A DNA stretch of 44,193 bases, from positions 1-44,193 of the IMG/VR virus record IMGVR_UViG_3300046507_000069. One strand, given 5' to 3'. The notes under the pieces are model-generated. The model was not told the DNA's origin, searched no databases, and was given only the letters and a program-made list of their open reading frames with translations. This document shows positions 23,307 to 29,159 of this stretch, piece after piece. Within the stretch, counting starts at the first letter, position 1, and the number at the start of each line of letters is the position of its first letter. This stretch comes from a virus. The translations under genes and the position numbers were made by a program.

Positions 23307-23877
23307 ACGGGTTTGCCTTGAAGAACGCTTTCGCGAACCCCGCTGGCGTGGCACTCCGAAGCAACGCTCGCTCCGGTGATGGCGACATCAGGTGCATCTT
23401 GCTGCCCTCAGTGGGCTCGACAGGTGTGCGCTCTGGTGTGTTGAAGACGCCCCACAGACACGTCAGCTTCGTGTAGGGGTCGCCGTGGTGGTTGGGATGG
23501 AAGGTGTACTGCGGTGGACCGAGGAAGCGGCTGATGCGTCCTACGGGGTTCTCGAAGGCCCACCACTGTGGCCGATGGAAGAGCACGATGCGCGAGCACG
23601 CGTCGGCAACCGAGAGAGCCTCGATCAACGCGCGTTCGCCCTTGGCCTTCCACCAGCGTGCACCGCTCGAAGAGAAGTCGGTGCATGGGAAGCCGGCGAG
23701 GATGCCGTGGATGCGTTCCTTGGTGAAGTGCATGAGACGCACGTCGCCAGTACCGCCCTCGCCACCCTTCCAGACTTGCGGGTCGATGATGCGAACATCA
23801 TAGCCGGCTTCCCTGTATGGCTTCGACCAGCTCCCCGTGCCTCCGCAGAGGTCGAGGATGATCTTACGCTTTAGCAC
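23305..23877 (-). CDS. Cytosine-C5 DNA methyltransferase-like protein
   Basis: The GTG at 23875-23877 gives 190 residues beginning MLKRKIILDLCGGTGSWSKP. DLCGGTGSWSKPYREAGYDV is SAM-binding motif I, AGFPCTDFSSSGARW carries the catalytic Pro-Cys, and WWAFENPVGR fits motif VI. The protein is short for a C5 methyltransferase and I see no separate target-recognition domain, as in several orphan phage enzymes. It may modify phage DNA against restriction. No cognate nuclease lies nearby. It overlaps the upstream gene by 14 bp. Confidence 0.82.
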   Translation of the reverse strand: MLKRKIILDLCGGTGSWSKPYREAGYDVRIIDPQVWKGGEGGTGDVRLMHFTKERIHGILAGFPCTDFSSSGARWWKAKGERALIEALSVADACSRIVLFHRPQWWAFENPVGRISRFLGPPQYTFHPNHHGDPYTKLTCLWGVFNTPERTPVEPTEGSKMHLMSPSPERALLRSATPAGFAKAFFKANP

Positions 23878-24172
23878 GGGCTGTGCTCTCAGCGCGCACC
23901 GATGGGATGTGCTTGTCACGCCACCAGCGAGCTTCTCCGATCTCGGTTGCAGACAAGGACCGAGCGATGGCCGCACCGCTGCCGCTCGTCAGGTCTCCCT
24001 TCGTGACACGCTTGGTGTACCACTCGGGCAGCTTGGCGTACGACCGAAGCAGGAGCTGACAGAGCTGATCGTAGCCGCAGTCGTCCAGCGGTGCGTCGGC
24101 CTCGATCTCGTAGAGGTAACAGGACCACAGGTGCATCTTGCACTGCCAGTCCCAGATTTCCTCGTGCGTCAT
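23864..24172 (-). CDS. LigA adenylation-subdomain-like protein
   Basis: The ATG at 24170-24172 shares TGATG with the preceding stop and follows AAGG, giving 102 residues. The segment YEIEADAPLDDCGYDQLCQL resembles the Ia subdomain of NAD-dependent DNA ligase (Y-x-x-D-x-P-x-x-x-D-x-x-YD-x-L), which binds the NMN half of NAD. No nucleotidyl-transfer lysine domain follows, so it cannot be a complete ligase. Similar phage proteins are labelled LigA-related; their role is not known to me. Confidence 0.65.
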   Translation of the reverse strand: MTHEEIWDWQCKMHLWSCYLYEIEADAPLDDCGYDQLCQLLLRSYAKLPEWYTKRVTKGDLTSGSGAAIARSLSATEIGEARWWRDKHIPSVRAESTARAKA

Positions 24173-24363
24173 CAGTTGGCCTTCCGTTGACACGACTGGC
24201 AGAAGCCCGACTGTGCGAAGACGTGCATCGCGGCGTGAGTGTCGAACAGGAACACCACTGCGGTGTCGTTAGGTGACGGCCAGTTGATCTCGGCGTCACC
24301 CTCGCTTGCACACCCCGCGCACGATTGCTCGTGAGCGAGGCATGCGATTTGTTTGTCAGCCAC
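24172..24363 (-). CDS. Small Cys-rich protein
   Basis: A GTG at 24361-24363 preceded by GGAGGAAAC gives 63 residues. It has C-x5-C-x2-C near the N-terminus (CLAHEQSCAGC) and C-x2-C near the end (FCQSCQRK), the makings of one zinc site. It is first in a run of overlapping genes leading to the methyltransferase. Function unknown. Confidence 0.7.
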   Translation of the reverse strand: MADKQIACLAHEQSCAGCASEGDAEINWPSPNDTAVVFLFDTHAAMHVFAQSGFCQSCQRKAN

Positions 24364-24373
24364 GTTTCCTCCG

Positions 24374-24389
24374 GTGGATAGATCAGGTC
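24374..24389 (-). promoter_or_regulatory. 16-bp intergenic element (after primase-helicase)
   Basis: Minus strand GACCTGATCTATCCAC. It overlaps the TGA of the primase-helicase and ends 10 bp before the GTG of the Cys-rich gene, directly abutting its ribosome site. Confidence 0.6.
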
Positions 24390-26022
24390 AAAAGTCGCCC
24401 GGCGGTTCGCCTGGCTGCGTGGTGTCGTTGAACCCGAAGGTCTCTTGGCTTTCGAACAGCTCGGAGGTCATCGGGTTGTAGTCGAGCATGATGGTCTTGC
24501 CCGTGGCGCGGCCGGCGAAGCGGTCCTTCAAGATGCGGAACGTCGTCCGCTTCTCTTCGTCCTCTTCCGGTTGCTGGTTGCGCTCCAGCGCGTACATGCA
24601 GTGGCACCAGAAGCCGATGGCCCTGCTGCCCTTGAAGTGCTTGATCATCACGCGCCCACCCTCTTCGTGCGGCTTGCCTTCCGGTGTTGCCAGATGCGAG
24701 ACGAGGTGGATGATGATGCGCAGCTCTTTGCACAGCGCTGACATCTGCGACAGGATACGCTCCAGTCCCTTACGCTCGTCATCTTCGGCCGCAGCGAGCG
24801 CGGTCAGATGGTCGAGGTAGAAGACGCGGACGCCTTCGCTATGGTTGAGGTAGCGAATGTGCCCTTGGATGATCTCCCAGTCGGTGGCACCGAAGCTGTC
24901 GTAGAGGAACAGCTTGCCGCTGCTCTCCAGATCATCGACGGCCTTCTCCAGCTCGGCCTGCGTCCACCCATCGTCTGGGATGTGGAAGCAGCGCTTGGCG
25001 TACTTGCCTGCGATGCGGACGCCGGTCTCTTCCGGAGGCTGCTCCAGTGAGAACACGCCGATGGGCTCGTTGAGCACCGTCATGTCGTGCATCATCTGCT
25101 GCGTCAGGAAGTCCGTCTTGCCGACACCAGTGCCCGCGCCGAGCGCATAGATGTGGCACCAGTGTCGGCCGTACGTCAGCTCGGTGAGCGTCGGGAGAAA
25201 CCACGAGAGGCCGAAGATCTTCGGCTCAAGCATCTTGGCGCGGACATCCTTCAGCGTGACGATGCCGTCAGGCCTGTAGGTCTTCGCTTCCCAGATCGCC
25301 TTGATGACTTCGTCGCCGCGCTCGGCCAAGAGCAGGGCGTTCGGGTCTTTCTCGCCGAGGTGAGCGACCTTGCACTTCCCCGGAGGGAACAGCGCTGCGC
25401 ATTCTGCAGTCGCGAGGCGGCCGGGTTCGTCCATATCGAACATGAGGATGACTTCCTCGAACGAGCAGAGGTAGTCGAGCTGCTTGGCGATTGCCTTGCG
25501 TGCTCCCTTCGTGCCGTTCGGGAGACTAACCACAGGCCATTTGTTGCCCTGCAGTTGACTTACGGTCATCTTGTCGATGCCGCCCTCAGTGATGACGATC
25601 TTCCGGCCGCCCCGCTCCCATAGATGTTGACCATCGAGCATCGCTTCATCGAGCGAGCCTATGATCGGAAAGTCCTTGTCCGCTGTGCGGAGCTGCTGTG
25701 CGACGAGGTCGCCGGATGCGTTGTAGAACGGTGTGATCTGCACAGTCTTGCCGTGCCACCTACCGACCTTGTAGCCGAACTTGCGGCACGTCTCTTCGGT
25801 GATGCCACGCTTGGGCAGCGCTTTGATCTCGCCGTCGATGAAAGGTCCTGACACGGCTTCGCGCCTCCTGTGCGTTGATGGTTGATCGGTGCCCGGCTCG
25901 TAATGGTCACAGCTCACTGAGAAGCAGTAAGCGTGACCATCCGAGTACCGAATGAGGTTGTCTCTGGAGCCGCACGATGGGCAGTGCTCCTTCCCGATTG
26001 CTCGGGATGTGTTCTTCTCCAT
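24388..26022 (-). CDS. Primase-helicase (T7 gp4-like)
   Basis: 544 residues (T7 gp4A: 566). Domains in order: a zinc-binding domain with C14, C17, C33 and C38 that reads the priming site; a TOPRIM primase core with E146 in VITEGGID and D196-x-D198 in LMFDMDEPG; a linker; and a RecA-like hexameric helicase with Walker A GAGTGVGKT (K302). It unwinds the fork and makes primers for the gp5-like polymerase. There is no sign of a separate short (4B-like) product. Its ribosome site is GAGG. Confidence 0.97.
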   Translation of the reverse strand: MEKNTSRAIGKEHCPSCGSRDNLIRYSDGHAYCFSVSCDHYEPGTDQPSTHRRREAVSGPFIDGEIKALPKRGITEETCRKFGYKVGRWHGKTVQITPFYNASGDLVAQQLRTADKDFPIIGSLDEAMLDGQHLWERGGRKIVITEGGIDKMTVSQLQGNKWPVVSLPNGTKGARKAIAKQLDYLCSFEEVILMFDMDEPGRLATAECAALFPPGKCKVAHLGEKDPNALLLAERGDEVIKAIWEAKTYRPDGIVTLKDVRAKMLEPKIFGLSWFLPTLTELTYGRHWCHIYALGAGTGVGKTDFLTQQMMHDMTVLNEPIGVFSLEQPPEETGVRIAGKYAKRCFHIPDDGWTQAELEKAVDDLESSGKLFLYDSFGATDWEIIQGHIRYLNHSEGVRVFYLDHLTALAAAEDDERKGLERILSQMSALCKELRIIIHLVSHLATPEGKPHEEGGRVMIKHFKGSRAIGFWCHCMYALERNQQPEEDEEKRTTFRILKDRFAGRATGKTIMLDYNPMTSELFESQETFGFNDTTQPGEPPGDF

Positions 26023-26037
26023 TGAGCCTCGTTGTTG

Positions 26038-26214
26038 TCAGATGCGGTCGTTGGTCCTCACGCACTCGCTGGTGATCTTCGCCTGCCTGAAGTCGCGTGC
26101 GATGACGCCCTTCATGTGCTCGCAGGTGAACCGCGTGGGGAACGTCACCCAGAGACGACGCTCCACCGGGTGGTGAAGCGCCATCGTCAGGACGACAACC
26201 TTGAGGGTGAACAT
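26038..26214 (-). CDS. 58-residue hypothetical protein
   Basis: The ATG at 26212-26214 overlaps the preceding stop as TGATG and gives 58 residues beginning MFTLKVVVLTMALHHPVERR. It is basic, with WVTFPTRFTCEHMKGVIARD in the middle. It lies 15 bp before the primase-helicase start and is probably translated by coupling. No family recognised. Confidence 0.6.
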   Translation of the reverse strand: MFTLKVVVLTMALHHPVERRLWVTFPTRFTCEHMKGVIARDFRQAKITSECVRTNDRI

Positions 26215-26696
26215 CACGCGCGGCGAGCGGTGACCAACGAGTATTCGGCGTAGGGCTTGCCGGTCTCGTCCTTGTGCATCGTGGTCACGATCTTGTGGCC
26301 CTTGCTCTTCAGCTCATGGATGCGAGCAGCCAGGCGGAAGATGCGGTAGACGCCGAACGCTTCGAGCTGGGTGATCGACTTGCCCGAGACCAGATGGTTC
26401 AGGATGCGGTCGCCCTGCTGCTTCGCCTGAGGAGCTTTCGCTGCGGGGGCTATAGCGTCGGGTAATGCGGTGACGAAGTCGCGGTGCACGTACCAATGAG
26501 TCGGAGCGCTCGCGTCGACACCCTCCACCAGACCGTGACCGGCGTGGCCATCGAAGCGAGCACCGAAGTTGATCAGGACCAGTACACCGTACTCACCGAC
26601 GACGATGCCCTTGAGCACGTCTGACGTGCGGTAGTCGATGTGTCCGAGGGCGGTCGCGTTGACGCTTTGGCCCACATTGAACTTGTTGATTTCCAT
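26214..26696 (-). CDS. Helix-turn-helix protein with N-terminal beta domain
   Basis: 160 residues. The first 75 or so are beta-rich with ALGHIDYRTSDVLKGIVVGE and look like a small barrel. After a Lys/Ala/Gln linker, residues 95-155 (ILNHLVSGKSITQLEAFGVY, then RIFRLAARIHELKSKGHKI) match the phage winged helix-turn-helix pattern. A DNA-binding role is likely, perhaps in replication or transcription control. A phage promoter lies inside the linker region. Confidence 0.7.
   Translation of the reverse strand: MEINKFNVGQSVNATALGHIDYRTSDVLKGIVVGEYGVLVLINFGARFDGHAGHGLVEGVDASAPTHWYVHRDFVTALPDAIAPAAKAPQAKQQGDRILNHLVSGKSITQLEAFGVYRIFRLAARIHELKSKGHKIVTTMHKDETGKPYAEYSLVTARRA
26450..26466 (-). promoter_or_regulatory. 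Phage-RNA-polymerase promoter inside the HTH gene
   Basis: Minus strand ATTACCCGACGCTATAG, predicted start 26450. It differs from the promoter at 32317 at only two of 17 positions and continues CCCC after the start, as that one continues CCC. The location in the linker codons of the HTH gene lets it drive the 58-residue gene and primase-helicase. Confidence 0.75.
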
Positions 26697-26738
26697 AATT
26701 CCAATTCTCCCAGATGTCGGGGTGCGATGATCGCGTTG

Positions 26739-26754
26739 ATGAATAGATGCGGGC
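26739..26754 (-). promoter_or_regulatory. 16-bp intergenic element (divergent copy, before HTH gene)
   Basis: Minus strand GCCCGCATCTATTCAT, the least conserved of the clear copies (T in place of C within the core). Its 5' half forms one arm of the hairpin at 26749-26773. It ends 42 bp before the HTH gene. Confidence 0.5.
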
Positions 26755-26773
26755 AGAGTCCTCCCCTGCCCGC
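26749..26773 (-). terminator. Hairpin after endonuclease gene
   Basis: GCGGGCAG/CTGCCCGC, a perfect 8-bp stem with a nine-base loop, follows the endonuclease stop by 5 bp. It lacks a T-tract, so it may be an RNA-processing or stabilising stem rather than a true terminator. Confidence 0.5.
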
Positions 26774-26778
26774 GCGTG

Positions 26779-27189
26779 TCATTCCTGGAACCAGCTCTCG
26801 GGGATGCGCTTGTCAGCGAACTGGAAGCCGTGTTTGCGGCACCAGTCGGCGTAGAGCGTTGGACTTCCCTTGCGGATGCGTTGACGGGAATTGCTGAAGA
26901 CGAAGCGGATATCCAGATGCGGATGCTGCGCCTTGACCAGCAGATGCTTTTGGCGGTCGGCAGTCTCGAAGCGACCTTTGGTCTCCACGATGATGCCGTT
27001 CGGTAACCGGAAGTCGGGCGTGTATTTGCTCGGCTTCGAGGGCTTCACGTACTCGATCTTGAAGCTCTCGTACTCCGGGTCGAGACCGGTGGTCGTCTTG
27101 ATCTGCTGACCAATGACTTCCTCCAGTCCCGACCTAAAGCCCAGTGCTAACCCGACGTCAGAAGTCTTCGTCGTCTTTGGTCGACGCAT
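26779..27189 (-). CDS. Endonuclease I, Holliday-junction resolvase (T7 gp3-like)
   Basis: The ATG at 27187-27189 gives 136 residues (T7 gp3: 149), with 17 residues before the conserved FRSGLE, comparable to T7. The active-site set E23, D59, E69 and K71 has exactly the T7 spacing (E20, D55, E65, K67), in RSGLEEV, YTPDFRLPNG and IVETKGRF. The end, GSPTLYADWCRKHGFQFADK, also matches. It resolves branched DNA and cuts host DNA. It overlaps the SSB gene by 32 bp; the start has no strong ribosome site. Confidence 0.93.
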   Translation of the reverse strand: MRRPKTTKTSDVGLALGFRSGLEEVIGQQIKTTTGLDPEYESFKIEYVKPSKPSKYTPDFRLPNGIIVETKGRFETADRQKHLLVKAQHPHLDIRFVFSNSRQRIRKGSPTLYADWCRKHGFQFADKRIPESWFQE

Positions 27190-27919
27190 CGTCGTCCGTC
27201 TGGTCGTCTTCGTCCTTGTCGGCGTCATCGTCCGAAGCATCATCGTCACCGATGGTGTCTTCGTGCGTGTAGCCGCCCTCTTCAGCACCGAAGCCGAAGC
27301 CAGCAGCGTCACGTTGTCCGCCCTGCACCAGCTTGAGCACCTGAGCAGCCTGCAGCTTCAGCTTGAGGCCAACAGCCCCAGTGCCGGGGATGAAGTAGGG
27401 ACGCGCCGAGAACGCAACGATGCCTTCCGAGCCGCCCCAGATTTCGGGCACCTTGGTGATCGGCTTGCCGCTGGCGTCGAAGATCGAGGGCTTCGCAGTC
27501 CATCTCTTCTCTTTGCCGGTGCCCTTGTCCTTGTACTTGCCAGACGCCGGCATCGCGAACTTGAACTTGATCTCGCCGGTCGGCTTCTCGGTCTCCTGAT
27601 CGTACAACGTCGTGAAGAGGTCGTTGATCTGGATGCCCTGCTTGCCGTTGGATTTCTCCAGCTTCTTGCGGGCGTCAACCTTCAGCTCTTTGAACGCTGC
27701 CTTGCCGGCTTCGATGGCTTCGTTGAAGAGCGGCTGGAGCTGTTCGATCAGCGCCTTGGTCTTCTCGTCGTCCGCCTTAGCGCGGGCCTGCACGGAGTAT
27801 TCGCCGGCCGGCTTCGGGTAGTCCTTGGTGCCGTAGTCGGCCTTGTCGAGCTTCGGGTAGTCCCACACGAGACGCGGGGTGCGAAACTCGGGGTCTTTCT
27901 TCTTGGCTTCTTTTGCCAT
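27158..27919 (-). CDS. Single-stranded DNA-binding protein (T7 gp2.5-like)
   Basis: 253 residues (T7: 232). A beta-barrel region with PTGEIKFKFAMPASGKYKDK and FSARPYFIPGTGAVGLKLKL is followed by a 35-residue Asp/Glu-rich tail ending DDEDF. The acidic tail with terminal Phe is the gp2.5 hallmark; in T7 it docks on polymerase and helicase. The gene overlaps the endonuclease gene, as in T7 gene order (2.5 then 3). Confidence 0.93.
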   Translation of the reverse strand: MAKEAKKKDPEFRTPRLVWDYPKLDKADYGTKDYPKPAGEYSVQARAKADDEKTKALIEQLQPLFNEAIEAGKAAFKELKVDARKKLEKSNGKQGIQINDLFTTLYDQETEKPTGEIKFKFAMPASGKYKDKGTGKEKRWTAKPSIFDASGKPITKVPEIWGGSEGIVAFSARPYFIPGTGAVGLKLKLQAAQVLKLVQGGQRDAAGFGFGAEEGGYTHEDTIGDDDASDDDADKDEDDQTDDDASTKDDEDF

Positions 27920-27946
27920 GTAGTGGTGCCTCGTTTGAATTGAGTG

Positions 27947-27962
27947 ATGGATAGGTCGAGAC
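27947..27962 (-). promoter_or_regulatory. 16-bp intergenic element (before SSB)
   Basis: Minus strand GTCTCGACCTATCCAT, nearly the consensus. It lies 4 bp after the stop of the upstream gene and 27 bp before the SSB start. Confidence 0.65.
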
Positions 27963-27966
27963 GCGG

Positions 27967-28356
27967 TTAGATCGCGTGCTTGACCACTTCAGGCATGGGG
28001 ACGAACGTCACGCCGTGCGCGCTGTCGGTTTCGAAGCTGTAGAGCCAGCCACCCGGCACGCGAAGACGCATGGTGTCGGAGGTGACGGTCTCCCAGCCGT
28101 GCTTGCCGTTGCCCTTGTATTCCTGCGTGGGCTTCTTCACGGCCTTCGGCTTCGGCTGGACCTTGACTTCCCAGTTGTCGTCACCGTGGTACGTGAGGTT
28201 GGAACGCGAATTGAACGCGATGATGACGGAAACCGTAGCGGCGAAGCCATTCACCTCGACCACTTTGTAGAACGCCGGTCCCCAGCCATCCTTGCGAACT
28301 TCGTCGCCGGGCTGCAGCTCTTTCGAGCGCTTCACTTCGGTCTTCAGCTTGCTCAT
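27967..28356 (-). CDS. Hypothetical protein
   Basis: The ATG at 28354-28356 (site AAGGA) gives 129 residues beginning MSKLKTEVKRSKELQPGDEV. It is basic in the middle (KVQPKPKAVKKPTQEYKGNG) and beta-rich, with KDGWGPAFYKVVEVNG near residue 25. It precedes SSB and may be a replication accessory protein. No family recognised. Confidence 0.75.
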   Translation of the reverse strand: MSKLKTEVKRSKELQPGDEVRKDGWGPAFYKVVEVNGFAATVSVIIAFNSRSNLTYHGDDNWEVKVQPKPKAVKKPTQEYKGNGKHGWETVTSDTMRLRVPGGWLYSFETDSAHGVTFVPMPEVVKHAI

Positions 28357-28381
28357 GTGTTGATCCTTCAAAGGTTGATGT

Positions 28382-28489
28382 TCAGTCGACTTCCTTGATC
28401 GCCTGTGTGAGGCCATCAATGGCGTTGCCGATGCGGTGCAGGCCGAAGTACACGGCGAGCACCAGCAGCAGCGCGGCGATCTCGGTCAC
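28382..28489 (-). CDS. 35-residue membrane micro-protein
   Basis: A GTG at 28487-28489, overlapping the preceding TGA and following AAGGTG, encodes 35 residues with a hydrophobic N-terminal helix (TEIAALLLVLAVYFGL) and an amphipathic tail (AIDGLTQAIKEVD). Its layout recalls other single-pass phage micro-proteins. Function unknown. Confidence 0.55.
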   Translation of the reverse strand: MTEIAALLLVLAVYFGLHRIGNAIDGLTQAIKEVD

Positions 28490-28680
28490 GCGAGCACCTT
28501 CAGTCGACGTTGGTGAACCCAGCGCCAGCCTTTGGTTGGATGCAGATACTTGATGCTGCTACCGTCTTCCTTGGCGTGCAGAGCACACTTCGGAATGACG
28601 GCGTTCCATTTCGCGGTTTCGAGCTGGGCGATGAACTGTGCGAACTGCGCAGCGCCCGGCATGATGGACTTGCCAATCAT
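28486..28680 (-). CDS. Small hypothetical protein
   Basis: 64 residues beginning MIGKSIMPGAAQFAQFIAQL, with the site GAGGG. The end is basic and aromatic (HPTKGWRWVHQRRLKVLA). It is linked by overlaps to both neighbours in the micro-gene cluster after the polymerase. No family recognised. Confidence 0.65.
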   Translation of the reverse strand: MIGKSIMPGAAQFAQFIAQLETAKWNAVIPKCALHAKEDGSSIKYLHPTKGWRWVHQRRLKVLA

Positions 28681-28829
28681 CGGCGGGCCCTCTTCAGTTG
28701 CCGCGTGGCCTTCATCGGCTGGCTCTTGCGATTGGTCATGTCGCGGGTCTCATGGGCTTCTTTAGTGCCCCGAGGGTCCAGCCAGCCATTCCCGCGTGAC
28801 TGACGTTTGGTGAGATGCTTGCGCGCCAT
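28677..28829 (-). CDS. 50-residue strongly basic protein
   Basis: The ATG at 28827-28829 has the site GGAGG and gives 50 residues beginning MARKHLTKRQSRGNGWLDPR. About a third are Lys, Arg or His, so nucleic-acid binding is plausible. It overlaps the 52-residue gene upstream by 68 bp in another frame, which is substantial for a T7-like genome. Confidence 0.55.
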   Translation of the reverse strand: MARKHLTKRQSRGNGWLDPRGTKEAHETRDMTNRKSQPMKATRQLKRARR

Positions 28830-28920
28830 TGATGGCCTCCAGTTTTTTCTCGATGCGTTCGAGGTGGTCGTTGATCGCCGCCAGTCCGCTGATCATGACG
28901 ATCAGCATGAAGAGCTTCAT
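28762..28920 (-). CDS. 52-residue membrane/coiled protein
   Basis: The ATG at 28918-28920 overlaps the preceding TGA and gives 52 residues: a hydrophobic helix (MKLFMLIVMISGLAAI), a charged helix (NDHLERIEKKLEAING) and a polar end. The ribosome site for the next gene lies within it. The single-helix plus coiled segment recalls small holin- or antiholin-like proteins, but there is no other evidence for that. Confidence 0.55.
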   Translation of the reverse strand: MKLFMLIVMISGLAAINDHLERIEKKLEAINGAQASHQTSVTREWLAGPSGH

Positions 28921-29060
28921 CACCGGCGATACATCCGTTCGAGGGTTTCGACGTCGAGGCCGGCTTCCATCAGCGAAGCGGCGAGCGTCAGCGGCAGGGC
29001 ATCGCCCTTGTCCCAGTAGCGTTGGGCCTTGGCGAGCAGTCGTTCGATACGTGGGTTCAT
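28920..29060 (-). CDS. 46-residue hypothetical protein, first after RNA polymerase
   Basis: The ATG at 29058-29060 (site AGGA) gives 46 residues beginning MNPRIERLLAKAQRYWDKGD, with LAASLMEAGLDVETLERMYR. It is helical and resembles small helix-turn-helix-sized phage proteins. It is the first gene downstream of the phage promoter at 29097, with a leader of about 37 nt. Confidence 0.6.
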   Translation of the reverse strand: MNPRIERLLAKAQRYWDKGDALPLTLAASLMEAGLDVETLERMYRR

Positions 29061-29094
29061 CGGGTCGTGTCCTGTTGGGGTTGAAGCCTTGTGG

Positions 29095-29131
29095 TGCTAG
29101 AGGGGCGGGTAATGACGTTTCCCCTCTAGCA
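29095..29131 (-). promoter_or_regulatory. Phage promoter inside a perfect 11-bp inverted repeat
   Basis: The minus strand 29097-29113 is ATTACCCGCCCCTCTAG, the promoter consensus, start site 29097. Its 3' part forms one arm of the perfect inverted repeat TGCTAGAGGGG/CCCCTCTAGCA (29095-29105 and 29121-29131, 15 bases apart). The other arm therefore also carries the -8 to +1 part on the plus strand. Transcripts from the RNA polymerase gene would form this hairpin, while initiation here would begin the middle class. Confidence 0.82.
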
Positions 29132-29143
29132 TCGTATTGATAA

Positions 29144-29159
29144 GTGGATAGTTTCACGC
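29144..29159 (-). promoter_or_regulatory. 16-bp intergenic element (after RNA polymerase)
   Basis: Minus strand GCGTGAAACTATCCAC. It includes the polymerase TGA, and the 5' half is poorly conserved. It lies 31 bp upstream of the promoter at 29097-29113. Confidence 0.5.
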
